Positions 1 through 8,342 of a stretch of 37,125 nucleotides of DNA are shown here, one piece after another. A program made the translations under genes and the position numbers. Location: contig NZ_JAUXYO010000157.1 in NCBI RefSeq assembly GCF_030694325.1, positions 1-37,125 of the forward strand. The letters run 5' to 3'. How positions within the stretch are numbered: position 1 is the first letter of the stretch; each line of letters begins with the position of its first letter. The notes under the pieces were generated by a model. That model was not told where the DNA came from. It ran no database searches and saw only the letters and a list, made by a program, of their open reading frames with translations. The DNA comes from Allobosea sp. Lineage in GTDB: Bacteria > Pseudomonadota > Alphaproteobacteria > Rhizobiales > Beijerinckiaceae.

Positions 1-890
1 CCGCCGAACATCGTGTCGAAGATCGACTTCATCGCCTTCTGATGGCTGTCCTGCACCTGGCGGCCCGCCTCGAACATCTGGTTGAGCGCGTCGAGCCCGA
101 TCGCACCCGGCCCCGCGCCGGCGGGAGGGGCCTCGTCCTGCGGCTCGGGTTCCGGCGCCGGGCGGGCGGTCCGGCGCTCCGGTTCGGGCGGGGTCTGGGC
201 GCCTCCCAGCATGCCGGTCAGGATCTGTCCGAACATCCCGCCCATCTGGTCCATGCCCATCTGCCCGCCGGGCATCTGGCCGCCGCCAAAGGGCCCGCCG
301 CCCTGCGTCTGTCCTCCGGCGGGCGCCTGCGCATTGCCGAACAGGCCACCCAGGATCGCCTCGAAGGGGTTGGCCGGGCTCTGTGGCTGCGGGGCCGGGG
401 CCGGCTGCATCCCCGGCATCTGGCCGCGCATCATTTCGGCGAATTGCCCGAGGATGCCGCCCAGGCCATTGCTCTGCATCGATTTGGTCAGCCCGCCCAT
501 CACCATCGCGGCGATCACCGGCAGCATCTGCTTCAGCACCGCCTGGCCGACGCCGCTGGTCGCGGCCGCCTGCGCCGCCACGGCATTGCTGACCTCCTTG
601 GAGCCGAAGATCTGGCTCAGCACGTCGGTGCCGGCACTGCGGGCATTGTCGGGAATGCCGTCGCCATTGGCGTCGAAGATGCGGCCGAAGGGCGAGGCGG
701 TCATCATCTGCGCCAGCGAACCGAAGGCGTAAGGGTCCTGCGTCTGCCGCTGCAGCCCCATCGAGAAGGCGGGCAGCAGCGCCTCGATCGCGGCCTGCGT
801 CTGCTGCCGGCTCAGCCCGTATTGCCGCGCGAGGTTCTCCATCGCCTGGCCGTTCTGGGCCTGTTGCATCATCTCGTACAGATTCATCAT
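1..890 (-). CDS. DUF937 domain protein (partial, C-terminus outside window)
   Basis: The minus frame starting at 890 stays open to the window edge, giving about 296 visible codons, so the C-terminus is missing. The start ATG (first residues MMNLYEMMQQAQNG) is preceded by GGAGG about 6 bases upstream. Residues 1-150 are an Ala/Gln/Met-rich helical region with phrases such as LSRQQTQAAIEALLP and GVGQAVLKQMLPVIAAMVMGG, which resemble the DUF937 family. After that comes a low-complexity Gly/Met/Gln/Pro-rich stretch (FGGGQMPGGQMG), then a Pro/Glu-rich linker and a helical tail (LNQMFEAGRQVQDSHQKAMK). No signal peptide or confident membrane segment is visible. Function is unknown; DUF937 proteins are poorly characterised. 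It lies 92 bases downstream of the MATE gene on the same strand. Confidence 0.75.
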   Translation of the reverse strand, partial: MMNLYEMMQQAQNGQAMENLARQYGLSRQQTQAAIEALLPAFSMGLQRQTQDPYAFGSLAQMMTASPFGRIFDANGDGIPDNARSAGTDVLSQIFGSKEVSNAVAAQAAATSGVGQAVLKQMLPVIAAMVMGGLTKSMQSNGLGGILGQFAEMMRGQMPGMQPAPAPQPQSPANPFEAILGGLFGNAQAPAGGQTQGGGPFGGGQMPGGQMGMDQMGGMFGQILTGMLGGAQTPPEPERRTARPAPEPEPQDEAPPAGAGPGAIGLDALNQMFEAGRQVQDSHQKAMKSIFDTMFG

Positions 891-982
891 GGCGTGCCTC
901 CGGCTGCTGCGCGGTCTGTCGCCGCCTGTCCTGCCGACGATAACAGCGCGAGGGGGCGAGGCAAGCCGCGCGGGCGTCCGCC

Positions 983-2338
983 TCAGCCGCCCTTGGCCTG
1001 CCGCTCCAGCCGGGCGATGCCGCGATAGGCGAAGACCAGCGCCACGATGCCGAAGGCGACCGCGCCGAGCGCCGAGCCGACCAGCGCGCCCTTCGGCCCC
1101 GCATAATGGGCGCCGAGCCAGGCCAGCGGGATGGTGCCCAGCGTCGCACGGCCCCAGCTGAAAAGCGTCGAGAGCAGCGGCATGCCGAGATTGTTGAAGG
1201 CGGCGTTGGCGACGAAGAGCAGGCCGACGAAGATCCACATCGGCCCGGCGACGAGACAGAAGAACATCAGCAATTCGCCGGTCAGCCCCGTCGCGCCGAA
1301 GGCGCTCGCGATCGGCGCGCGCGCCAATGCCAGCACCAGACCCGACAGCACCACGCAGCCGATCGCGAACTGGACCGAGGCGGTGAGCCCGGCGCGCATC
1401 CGGTCGGAGCGCCCGGCGCCCCAGTTCTGCGCCAGAATCGGCCCGACCGCGCCGGTCAGCGCGAAGAGCACGCCGAAGGCGACCGGCACCAGCCGGTCCA
1501 TGATCGCCAGCGCCGCCATGGCGGCATCGCCGAAGCGGGCGAAGATACCGGCGAAGACGGCATTGGCGATGGGGTTCGAGAGATTGGTCAGGATCGCGGG
1601 ACCGGCGATGGCCATTGTGGCGGCACTGTCGCGGCGCAGACCGTCGAGACTCGGCCGGGCGACGATATCGTGCACGCGCACCGCCCCGTGCAGCCCGGTC
1701 GCGACGATCACGACGCGCGCGATCACGATCGCCCAGGCCGCGCCGTCCGGCCCCAGTCCGAAACCGAAGATCAACAGCGGGTCGAGCCCGGCGGTGACGA
1801 TGCCGCCGCCCAGCGTGACGAACATGGCGCGGCGCGCATCGCCGACGGCCCGCAGCACGCCCGAGAGCCCCATGCCCAGCGCCATCAGCACGTTGGAAGG
1901 GAGCACGATCCACAGGAAGGAGAGCGCGACGCGGTAGGATTCGTCATGCGCGCCGAGCAGGCGCAGCAGCCAGGGCAGAGCGGGCAGGGCGACCACCGTC
2001 AGCGCCAGCGCCGCCAGCGCCATCAGCGCCAGCGTCGAGGCGGCGATGCGCCGCGCCGCCTCACGCTCGCCGGCACCCAGAGCGCGTGCCGTCAGCGCGG
2101 AGACGGCGATCATCAGCCCGATATTGATCGAGATCATCAGGTAGAGGACGATCGTGGCGAAACCGACGCCGGCCGTGGCCTCCGGCCGCCCCAGCCAGGA
2201 GACGTAGAGCAGCGAGAGCAGATCGACGACGAAGATCGCCATCAGCCCGATCGCGCCGGTCCCGGTCATCACCGCGACATGGCGCATCAGCGGCCCGCTG
2301 ACGAAGACGGCCGTCGGAGGCGAGGACTGGACGTTCAT
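983..2338 (-). CDS. MATE family efflux transporter
   Basis: A 451-residue polytopic inner-membrane protein with about twelve hydrophobic segments spread along its length, the normal size and shape for a MATE (multidrug and toxic compound extrusion) exporter. Family-like stretches include the first helix region ([20 protein letters not shown]), the loop [18 protein letters not shown], and the second-half repeat beginning near [18 protein letters not shown]. Such proteins export cationic drugs or metabolites in exchange for Na+ or H+; the substrate cannot be read from sequence. The ATG at 2338 gives [12 protein letters not shown]. It is divergent from ispH, leaving about 210 bases between the starts, and is followed by the DUF937 gene on the same strand. 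Confidence 0.9.
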   Translation of the reverse strand: MNVQSSPPTAVFVSGPLMRHVAVMTGTGAIGLMAIFVVDLLSLLYVSWLGRPEATAGVGFATIVLYLMISINIGLMIAVSALTARALGAGEREAARRIAASTLALMALAALALTVVALPALPWLLRLLGAHDESYRVALSFLWIVLPSNVLMALGMGLSGVLRAVGDARRAMFVTLGGGIVTAGLDPLLIFGFGLGPDGAAWAIVIARVVIVATGLHGAVRVHDIVARPSLDGLRRDSAATMAIAGPAILTNLSNPIANAVFAGIFARFGDAAMAALAIMDRLVPVAFGVLFALTGAVGPILAQNWGAGRSDRMRAGLTASVQFAIGCVVLSGLVLALARAPIASAFGATGLTGELLMFFCLVAGPMWIFVGLLFVANAAFNNLGMPLLSTLFSWGRATLGTIPLAWLGAHYAGPKGALVGSALGAVAFGIVALVFAYRGIARLERQAKGG

Positions 2339-2551
2339 CGCCCGGCCTTTCGGCAGGCTGGGGCGACGGCAATCGGCGCGCGGGAGAGCGTTGCGGCGGT
2401 CATGTCGCTTCGGCGGGCTCCGGCGAGGGCGAGAGGCCGGCTCTGTCTAGGCCGTCCCGCCGCGGGAGGCGAGGACCAATCTCGCCCGCCGGCTTTCTTG
2501 ACATCGCCCGCGCCACGCCGAAAGAAGACGCCTGTCCAACCGGAGCCCCGC

Positions 2552-3517
2552 GTGACCAAGCCGCCGCTCGACATCCTGCTCTGTGCCCCGCGCGGCTTCT
2601 GCGCCGGCGTCGTGCGTGCGATCGACGCGGTCGAGAAGGCGCTGACCCTGCATGGCGCGCCGGTCTATGTCCGCCACGAGATCGTTCACAACAAATACGT
2701 GGTCGAATCGCTGAAGCGGAAGGGCGCCGTCTTCGTCGCGGAGCTGTCGCAGGTGCCCGATGCGACGCGGCCGGTCATCTTTTCCGCCCATGGTGTCGCC
2801 AAATCCGTGCCGGCGGAAGCCAATGCGCGCAACCTCTTCGCCATCGACGCAACCTGCCCGCTGGTCACCAAGGTCCATCGCGAGGCCGAGGTGCATCACA
2901 AGCGCGGCCGCCACATCCTGCTCGTCGGCCATGCCGGCCATCCCGAGGTGATCGGCACGATGGGACAGTTGCCCCCGGGCGCGATAACCCTGATCGAGAC
3001 GCTGGAGGATGTCGCGGCGCTCACGCCGCCGGCTGGCCAACCGCTCGCCTATGTCACGCAGACCACGCTCTCGGTCGACGACACCCGAGGCATTGTCGAG
3101 GCGCTGCAGGCCCGGTTCCCCGAGCTGATCGCGCCTCACAAGGAAGACATCTGCTACGCCACGACGAACCGCCAGGAGGCGGTGAAGCGCGTCGCCCCGC
3201 AGGTCGAGGCGCTGATCGTCGTCGGCTCGCCCAACTCCTCGAACTCGCAGCGCCTGCGCGAGGTGGCCGAGCGCGCCGGCTGCCGCGTCGCCCGTCTCGT
3301 GCTGCGCACGGACGAGATCGACTGGTCGGTCTTCGGGTCGATCCGCACGCTCGGCATCACCGCCGGCGCCAGTGCGCCCGAGGTGCTCGTCGAGGAGATC
3401 ATCGACGCCTTCGCGCAGCGCTACGAGGTCCGCGTCGAGACGGTCTCGACCGCCGACGAGAACGTCTTCTTCCCGCTGCCGCGCGAATTGCGCGACGCGC
3501 CTGCAGCCGCCGAGTGA
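2552..3517 (+). CDS. ispH: 4-hydroxy-3-methylbut-2-enyl diphosphate reductase
   Basis: IspH (LytB) carries out the last step of the MEP isoprenoid pathway, reducing HMBPP to IPP and DMAPP with a [4Fe-4S] cluster. The three cluster cysteines are visible at C17 (PRGFCAGVV), C102 ([11 protein letters not shown]) and C201 ([10 protein letters not shown]), and the catalytic Glu lies in EVIGTMGQ (about E132). [10 protein letters not shown] and the C-terminal [10 protein letters not shown] are also family signatures. Length is 321 residues, normal. The open frame runs far upstream, but homology begins at [14 protein letters not shown]; the chosen start is GTG at 2552, with GGAG 6 bases upstream. It heads the ispH-thrB-rnhA trio, 12 bases ahead of thrB. 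Confidence 0.96.
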   Translation: MTKPPLDILLCAPRGFCAGVVRAIDAVEKALTLHGAPVYVRHEIVHNKYVVESLKRKGAVFVAELSQVPDATRPVIFSAHGVAKSVPAEANARNLFAIDATCPLVTKVHREAEVHHKRGRHILLVGHAGHPEVIGTMGQLPPGAITLIETLEDVAALTPPAGQPLAYVTQTTLSVDDTRGIVEALQARFPELIAPHKEDICYATTNRQEAVKRVAPQVEALIVVGSPNSSNSQRLREVAERAGCRVARLVLRTDEIDWSVFGSIRTLGITAGASAPEVLVEEIIDAFAQRYEVRVETVSTADENVFFPLPRELRDAPAAAE

Positions 3518-3529
3518 GCGAGCGAACCG

Positions 3530-4495
3530 TTGGCCGTCTATACCGAAGTACCCGATGACGAGATGGCGGCGTTCGTCGCGCGCTACGGCATCGGCGATCT
3601 CCTCTCCGCCAAGGGCATCGCCGAGGGCGTCGAGAACTCGAACTACCTGCTGCACACGACCGAAGGCTTCTACATCCTCACCCTCTACGAGAAGCGGGTG
3701 AACCCGGATGATCTGCCCTTCTTCCTCGGGTTGATGCAGCATCTGGCGGCGCGCGGGCTGATCTGCCCGCAGCCGGTCAGCGACAGCCGCGGCGAGATGC
3801 TGGGCCGCCTGGCCGGGCGCCCGGCCGCGATCGTGACCTTCCTCGACGGCCTGTCGGTGCGCCGCCCGACCGCGACCCATTGCCAGGAACTCGGGCGCGG
3901 GCTGGCGCTGCTGCACCAGGCCGGTGCCGATTTCGGCATGGAGCGGGTCAATGTGCTGTCCGTACCGGGCTGGCGCCCGCTGGCCGAGCAGGCCGGTGCT
4001 GCCGCCGACACGGTCTCGGCCGGGCTGGCGGGGCGCGTCGCGGCCGAGATCGCGGTGCACGAATCAAGTTGGCCGGAAGGGTTGCCGCGTGGCGTCATCC
4101 ATGCCGATCTCTTCCCCAACAACGTCTTCTTCCTGAAGAACAGGCTCTCGGGACTGATCGATTTCTATTTCGCCTGCACCGACGCCTTCGCCTATGATCT
4201 CGCGATCTGCCTGAACTCCTGGTGCTTCGAGGCGGACGCCTCCTTCAACCTGACCAAGGGCCAAGCCATGCTCGCCGGCTATGAGAGCGTGCGCCCGCTG
4301 ACGGAGGCCGAGATCGAGGCGCTGCCGCAGCTCTGCCGCGGCTCGGCGCTGCGCTTCCTGCTGACCCGGCTGGTCGACTGGCTCAACGTGCCCCCGGGCG
4401 CGCTGGTCAAGCCGCATGACCCGCTCGAATACGACCGCAAGCTCGCCTTCCACCAGCGCGTCGCCGATGCGCGCGATTACGGGCTGAGGCGATGA
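3530..4495 (+). CDS. thrB: homoserine kinase (ThrB, APH-fold type)
   Basis: This cytoplasmic kinase phosphorylates homoserine to O-phosphohomoserine, the substrate of threonine synthase (thrC, 15844-17259 here). It belongs to the aminoglycoside-phosphotransferase-like ThrB family rather than the GHMP family. The N-terminal half has GVENSNYLL followed by the [11 protein letters not shown] strand; the catalytic loop is H191-A-D193 in [14 protein letters not shown]; the metal-binding Asp is D211 in GLIDFYFAC. Length 321 is normal. The start is the rare codon TTG at 3530, giving MAVYTEV, the N-terminus typical of this family; no strong Shine-Dalgarno is seen. It lies 12 bases after ispH and 115 bases before rnhA. 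Confidence 0.95.
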   Translation: MAVYTEVPDDEMAAFVARYGIGDLLSAKGIAEGVENSNYLLHTTEGFYILTLYEKRVNPDDLPFFLGLMQHLAARGLICPQPVSDSRGEMLGRLAGRPAAIVTFLDGLSVRRPTATHCQELGRGLALLHQAGADFGMERVNVLSVPGWRPLAEQAGAAADTVSAGLAGRVAAEIAVHESSWPEGLPRGVIHADLFPNNVFFLKNRLSGLIDFYFACTDAFAYDLAICLNSWCFEADASFNLTKGQAMLAGYESVRPLTEAEIEALPQLCRGSALRFLLTRLVDWLNVPPGALVKPHDPLEYDRKLAFHQRVADARDYGLRR

Positions 4496-4552
4496 GCGAA
4501 ACGTCGTCCGAAAGCTTGCCGGTCCAGGCTCTTCCCTTCCCCCTTACCCCTG

Positions 4553-4575
4553 CCCCTCCCCACAAGGGGGAGGGG
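4553..4575. repeat. C-rich/G-rich extragenic hairpin upstream of rnhA
   Basis: A perfect 9-bp inverted repeat, CCCCTCCCC (4553-4561) and GGGGAGGGG (4567-4575), with a 5-base loop, sits inside a pyrimidine-rich stretch starting near 4530. It looks like a dispersed extragenic palindrome rather than a rho-independent terminator, since no T-tract follows. It lies between thrB and rnhA, ending 35 bases before the rnhA start. Confidence 0.7.
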
Positions 4576-4610
4576 TTCCCCGCGGGTCCCCCTCCAGCGG
4601 TGAGCCTGCC

Positions 4611-5057
4611 ATGACTGACACCGTCGAGGTCTGGACGGACGGCGCCTGTTCCGGAAACCCGGGGCCAGGCGGCTGGGGCGTCATCCTGTCCTACAAGGGC
4701 ACGCAGAAGGAGCTCTCCGGCGGCGAGGCGATGACCACCAACAACCGCATGGAACTGATGGGGGCGATCGCGGCGCTGGAATCGCTGACGCGGCCCTGCA
4801 CGGTCGCCCTCCACACCGACAGCCAGTATCTGCGCCAGGGCATCACCGCCTGGATCCATGGCTGGAAGAAGAATGGCTGGAAGACCGCCGACCGCAAGCC
4901 CGTGAAAAACGAGGAGCTGTGGAAGCGCCTCGACGCCGCGCTCAAGCAGCACAGGATCGAATGGAAATGGGTCAAGGGCCATGCCGGCGACCCCATGAAC
5001 GAACGCGCCGACGAACTCGCTCGCGCCGGCATGGCTCCGTTCAAGCCGGGGCGATGA
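4611..5057 (+). CDS. rnhA: ribonuclease HI
   Basis: RNase HI cleaves the RNA strand of RNA-DNA hybrids, acting on R-loops and primer remnants in the cytoplasm. The carboxylate set falls at the same positions as in the E. coli enzyme: D10 ([16 protein letters not shown]), E48 (RMELMGA), D70 (HTDSQYL) and D134 (ERADELA), with H124 in VKGHAGD. The basic handle region ([20 protein letters not shown]) is present. Length is 148 residues, near the usual 150-155. The ATG at 4611 is the only sensible start. It is probably co-transcribed with ispH and thrB despite the intervening hairpin. Confidence 0.97.
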   Translation: MTDTVEVWTDGACSGNPGPGGWGVILSYKGTQKELSGGEAMTTNNRMELMGAIAALESLTRPCTVALHTDSQYLRQGITAWIHGWKKNGWKTADRKPVKNEELWKRLDAALKQHRIEWKWVKGHAGDPMNERADELARAGMAPFKPGR

Positions 5058-5107
5058 CAGTCTCGGCGTGACCGCTGGATCGCCCTGAGTTTTCTCGGAC
5101 CCACCGC

Positions 5108-5204
5108 CGTCATCCCGGGCCTGCCCCGGGATCCATCGGAGGGCTCCGGAGCTCGACGATGGATTTCGGAGCGGCGCGGCTTCGCCGATTGTCCGGAATG
5201 ACGG
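5108..5204. repeat. palindromic mosaic element, copy A
   Basis: An intergenic element of about 100 bases between the convergent rnhA and YqhA-like genes. Outer ends GTCATCCCGG and CCGGAATGAC are nearly complementary; inside lie GGGATCCATCG and CGATGGATT, and the right arm carries a GGCGCGGCTTCGCCG module. It is the most diverged of the four copies in this window (the others are near 17393, 18717 and 27769). The pattern resembles the intergenic mosaic palindromes known from rhizobial genomes. Confidence 0.7.
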
Positions 5205-5230
5205 TCTGTTTACGAGGAAATCAGGAGGAT

Positions 5231-5725
5231 CTAGTGCGTCTCGCTCTGGTGCCCCGCCGCCGCGCCGCCATGCGGCATCAGCTTCAGCGCGCCCGCGATC
5301 AGCAGGATCGCCACCGGCAGCACGAGATAGCCGGGGTCGAGCTTGCTGTCGGCGGTCGCCATGTCGGTCGCGAAATCGACGATGAGATAGACCAGGATCG
5401 CCTGGCAGAAGGTGCTCTTCAACTCGCCCAGCTCGCTCGGGCGGATCCAGGCGGGCAGGTCGTTGCCGGCCGTGACGCGCTCCGCCAGCACGAAGCTCGC
5501 GATCACCTTGGCGCCGAGCAGGGTGATGATGACCGCGAAAAGGCATTCGTCGATCGTCTTCATCACCAGCGAGATCGTGCTCTGGGCGTGGTCATGGGCC
5601 AGCATGGCGCGAGCCGCCGCGAGCAGATTGGTGCCGGCCTCGCCGAGCAGCACGAGCCCGCTGCCGATCATGCCGAGCGCCGCGAGCGCGATGATCGCCC
5701 GCAATGCCAGTCCCGCCGCCCGCAT
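5231..5725 (-). CDS. YqhA-like (UPF0114) inner-membrane protein
   Basis: A 164-residue membrane protein with four hydrophobic segments at about residues 8-30, 60-82, 107-125 and 132-150. The central part (IDECLFAVIITLLGAKVIA, then LPAWIRPSELGELKSTFCQA) has the arrangement of the UPF0114/YqhA family: a helix, a polar loop, an L-x-x-LK segment and another helix. Function is unknown. The ATG at 5725 precedes MRAAGLALRAIIALAALG; the stop is TAG at 5231. The gene converges on rnhA with repeat copy A between them. The family call rests on pattern and is moderate; membrane location is clear. Confidence 0.65.
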   Translation of the reverse strand: MRAAGLALRAIIALAALGMIGSGLVLLGEAGTNLLAAARAMLAHDHAQSTISLVMKTIDECLFAVIITLLGAKVIASFVLAERVTAGNDLPAWIRPSELGELKSTFCQAILVYLIVDFATDMATADSKLDPGYLVLPVAILLIAGALKLMPHGGAAAGHQSETH

Positions 5726-5812
5726 CGCCGTCTCCGTTCCCGCCGCCTCACGGCGACCCCATGGCTGGGATAGGGGCTGGCGCTGGCGGCGTCCATGCCC
5801 CGCGCCGGGCTT

Positions 5813-6262
5813 TCAGCCGAGCGGCTGGCGATAGACGATGAAGCCGGACTTGTCGGCGATCTTGTCGTAGAGCGCCTGCGCCTGAAGGTTGCTCTCATGC
5901 GTCTGCCAGTAGACGCGAAAGCAGCCCCTGGCCTGTGCCATCTGCCGGACGGCCTCGATCAGCGCGCGCCCCGCGCCGCTGCCGCGGGCCTCTGGCGACG
6001 TGAAGAGGTCCTGCAGATAGCAGATATCGGCCTCGCGCCAGGTGGTGCGGTGGATCACCCAATGGACGATCCCGATCAGAGCGCCCTCGCGCTCCGCCAC
6101 GAAGCCGCCCATCGGCTCGGTGCCTCCGGTCAGCCGGGCGAAGGTCACGTCGTCGGTCCCGGCCGGCAGCGTCGCCTTGTAGAAGGTGAGATAACCCTGC
6201 CAGAGCGGGTCCCAGCCGGCGCGGTCCGAAGCGGCGAGCGGGCGGATGGTCAGGTCGGTCAT
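5813..6262 (-). CDS. GNAT family N-acetyltransferase
   Basis: A 149-residue single-domain acetyltransferase. It begins MTDLTIRPLAASDRAGW, the usual first strand and helix of the fold. The acetyl-CoA pyrophosphate loop is seen in the segment LQDLFTSPEARGSGAGRALI (motif A, R-G-S-G-A-G-R). Motif B follows with VYWQTHESNLQAQALYDK. The substrate, which could be an amino acid, polyamine or protein, cannot be told from sequence. It is the downstream neighbour of the P-loop ATPase gene on the minus strand, with about 120 bases between them that hold no recognisable feature. Confidence 0.88.
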   Translation of the reverse strand: MTDLTIRPLAASDRAGWDPLWQGYLTFYKATLPAGTDDVTFARLTGGTEPMGGFVAEREGALIGIVHWVIHRTTWREADICYLQDLFTSPEARGSGAGRALIEAVRQMAQARGCFRVYWQTHESNLQAQALYDKIADKSGFIVYRQPLG

Positions 6263-6384
6263 GGCAGGCTCCGGCGATCTCGGGAAAGCCTAGCGCCGCC
6301 CCGCCGGGCTGTCTCATGACGAAGCGAGATCGGATCGATCAGTTGGGGCGAGGCGGCGTATGATATGGGGCCTGATGTCGGCCC

Positions 6385-6948
6385 TCAGCGGCCGATCGAG
6401 CCCACCTGCTGTGGACAGTTCGCCAGTTCGGCGAGAACCAAATCAGCCCGCTGCTCGACGCTCGCCCTCGGCAGTACGACGATGCGATACCCAAACTTGG
6501 GATACGCCTGCGCCAGCCGGTCATACTCGGCAACTGCCTCATCCCAGCCAAGCTTACGTTCGGCGTCTGTCTCGTAGATTTCGGGCCAGGGCGGCGTGAG
6601 AAAAACGGCTGGATGGTAGCGATGCGTGATCGGCAACCGCCCAATGGAAGCATCTGCTCCAACAGGATCAAGCGCCGCCACCGCATCGATCAGGCTCCGG
6701 TCGAAGAAGACCCACCCAGCCCAGTCGCCGGCTCTCTCGCGGTCATCGAGCGCGAGTTCGATCGCGCGCCGCGCGAAGGCCTCCAAATCAACCCATGGGA
6801 GGGCCGATCCGCCTGCGGCGATCTCCGCCTGCACAATGCGCCTGCCGGGCTCATCGCGCGTTGCGTACCCTCGCCGACGAAGCTCGCCCAGCAGCGTCGA
6901 CTTTCCGCCACCGGAGCAGCCCGACAGCACGACGAAACGACTGCTCAT
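6385..6948 (-). CDS. P-loop AAA family ATPase / kinase-like protein
   Basis: A 187-residue soluble protein that begins MSSRFVVLSG and has a Walker A loop GCSGGGKS at residues 10-17. Later elements are YATRDEPGRRIVQAE, WVFFDRSLIDAVAAL (probable Walker B/LID region) and a C-terminal YRIVVLPRASVEQRADLVL, matching the small AAA_28-type NTPase group. These are often called ATP-binding or kinase-like proteins of unknown substrate. The open frame extends to 7071, but the 41 extra residues look non-coding; the ATG at 6948 with AGGGA just upstream is preferred. By eye its sequence is less GC-biased than its neighbours, which could point to transfer, though I have not computed this. Confidence 0.8.
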   Translation of the reverse strand: MSSRFVVLSGCSGGGKSTLLGELRRRGYATRDEPGRRIVQAEIAAGGSALPWVDLEAFARRAIELALDDRERAGDWAGWVFFDRSLIDAVAALDPVGADASIGRLPITHRYHPAVFLTPPWPEIYETDAERKLGWDEAVAEYDRLAQAYPKFGYRIVVLPRASVEQRADLVLAELANCPQQVGSIGR

Positions 6949-7095
6949 ATCCCTACCGTGCCTCGCGCATAGAACTGACGCATCCGACTTGTAGCGGATG
7001 ATCGCCTCCCGCCCTGCGGCCTTGCCGGCGTCGTGGTCGCCGCCGTCACGCGTCGCGTTCTCCCGCCACAAACGGCGAGAGCGATCCGTCGACCA

Positions 7096-7650
7096 TCAGG
7101 CCTTTCCGCGCGGTCGGGCTGGATTGCCCACGACGGTCGTCCCAGCCTGCACGTCGCGGGTGACGACGGCCCCCGCTCCGATGATGGCATCATCCCCCAC
7201 CGTGACGCCGGGCAGGATCAGCGCGCCGCCACCGATCCAGACATTCGCCCCGATGGTGATCGGCAGCCCGCTCTCGACGCCCGCGCGCCGGAGCGCAGGA
7301 TCACGCGGATGGTCGGCGGTGAGGAACTGCACGCCGGGTCCAATCTGCGTCAGGGCGCCGATGACGACGGGAGCAACGTCGAGGATGACGCAGTTGAAGT
7401 TCAGGAAGACGCCATCACCGAGAGAGATGTGCTGCCCGTAGTCGCAATGGAAAGGCGGGCGCACGACGGCTCCCTCGCCGACATGGGCAAAAAGTTCGCG
7501 CAGCAGCGCCCGCCGCTCGTCGGGTGACGTCGCCAGGGTGGTGTTGTACCTGGCCATCCACTCGCGGGCACGCTGGGCATCCGCCTGGAGTTCCGGGTCG
7601 CCGGGCCGGTAGGCTTCGCCCGCCAGCATCTTCTGCTTTTCGCTTCTCAT
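7096..7650 (-). CDS. sugar O-acetyltransferase (maltose acetyltransferase / NodL type)
   Basis: A 184-residue left-handed beta-helix acetyltransferase. The N-terminal mac domain begins MRSEKQKMLAGEAYRPGDPE, as in maltose, galactoside and NodL transferases. The hexapeptide repeats follow (VVRPPFHCDYG, ISLGDGVFLNFNCVILD, ANVWIGGGALILPGVTVGDD) and it ends with AGAVVTRDVQAGTTVVGNPA. The catalytic His is in FLTADHPRD. It transfers acetyl from acetyl-CoA to a sugar hydroxyl; the specific sugar is not evident. The start at 7650 is the first ATG of the conserved domain. A 9-bp inverted repeat lies 34-66 bases upstream of it. Confidence 0.92.
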   Translation of the reverse strand: MRSEKQKMLAGEAYRPGDPELQADAQRAREWMARYNTTLATSPDERRALLRELFAHVGEGAVVRPPFHCDYGQHISLGDGVFLNFNCVILDVAPVVIGALTQIGPGVQFLTADHPRDPALRRAGVESGLPITIGANVWIGGGALILPGVTVGDDAIIGAGAVVTRDVQAGTTVVGNPARPRGKA

Positions 7651-7683
7651 GATCGATCAATCCCGGTTTACCGGACCACAGGC

Positions 7684-7716
7684 AGCGTCCGTTCACGACC
7701 ATAGCCGACGGACGCT
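7684..7716. promoter_or_regulatory. 9-bp inverted repeat upstream of the sugar acetyltransferase
   Basis: AGCGTCCGT (7684-7692) and ACGGACGCT (7708-7716) are perfect inverted repeats with a 15-base spacer, so the half-site centres are about 24 bases apart. The repeat sits upstream of the acetyltransferase start (7650) and beyond the terminator of the peroxiredoxin gene. No T-tract follows on either strand, so an operator is more plausible than a terminator. This is a guess from symmetry and position. Confidence 0.4.
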
Positions 7717-7748
7717 CCCCCTCGGGCGGATCGCCTATCCCGCCCAGC

Positions 7749-7783
7749 AAAAAGCCCGCGCCACCCTTTCGGACGGCGCGGGC
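7749..7783 (-). terminator. rho-independent terminator of the peroxiredoxin transcript
   Basis: On the minus strand GCCCGCGCC and GGCGCGGGC form a perfect 9-bp GC stem with a 12-base loop, directly followed by TTTTT. It begins 23 bases after the peroxiredoxin stop codon, an ideal position for ending the DsbD-like/peroxiredoxin transcript. Confidence 0.9.
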
Positions 7784-7805
7784 TCGAATGAGGAAACGCC
7801 TGCGC

Positions 7806-8291
7806 TCAGAGCTGGGCGAGCAGGGCTTCGGCGCCGGAGATGTCGGCCTTGCCGGGGCCTTCCTCGACGTTCAGCTTGTCGACGACGCCGTCCTTGACGA
7901 TCATCGAATAGCGCTGCGAGCGGGTGCCGAGGCCAAAGCCGGAGCCGTCGAGCGAGAGGCCGATCGCCTTGGCGAAGTCGGCATTGCCGTCGGAGAGGAA
8001 CTCGATCACCCCGGCGCCGCCGGTCGCCTTGGCCCAGGCGTCCATGACGAAGACGTCGTTGGTGCTGGTCACCATGATCGCGTCGACGTTCTTGGCCTTG
8101 ATATCGGCAGCTTTGGCAAGGAAGCCCGGCAGATGGTTCTTGTGGCAGGTCGGCGTGAAGGCGCCGGGCACGGCGAAGAGCACGACGGTCTTGCCGGCGA
8201 AGAGCTCGTCGGTGGTCTTGGCCACCGGTCCCTCGGGGCCCATGAGCCGGAACGTCGCCTGGGGAAGCTTGTCACCCACCTTGATGGTCAT
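7806..8291 (-). CDS. peroxiredoxin (Prx5 type, single cysteine)
   Basis: A 161-residue thiol peroxidase of the Prx5 group. The active-site motif PGAFTPTCHKNHLPGF holds the peroxidatic C49, which is the only cysteine in the protein, so reduction must come from an external thiol such as glutathione/glutaredoxin or another partner. The C-terminal half shows FVMDAWAKATGG and RSQRYSMIVKDGVVDKLNVE, typical of the family. The ATG at 8291 (MTIKVGDKLPQATF) is preferred; the frame extends 16 codons further without homology. It lies 51 bases downstream of the DsbD-domain gene, probably in one operon, and is followed by a strong terminator. Confidence 0.93.
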   Translation of the reverse strand: MTIKVGDKLPQATFRLMGPEGPVAKTTDELFAGKTVVLFAVPGAFTPTCHKNHLPGFLAKAADIKAKNVDAIMVTSTNDVFVMDAWAKATGGAGVIEFLSDGNADFAKAIGLSLDGSGFGLGTRSQRYSMIVKDGVVDKLNVEEGPGKADISGAEALLAQL

Positions 8292-8342
8292 CGCGCCTGT
8301 TCTCCGTGAAGGCCCTGCGGCAGCCGCCGCCCGGACCACGGA

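Noticed and set aside
2497-2525. CTTGACAT upstream of ispH as a full promoter
   Set aside because: The -35 is good, but 17 bases on the sequence is GAAAGA, a poor -10. I do not list it as a promoter.
1106-2551. Long N-terminal extension of the ispH frame across the MATE gene
   Set aside because: The frame is open only by GC bias; IspH homology begins after the GTG at 2552, which has a ribosome-binding site.
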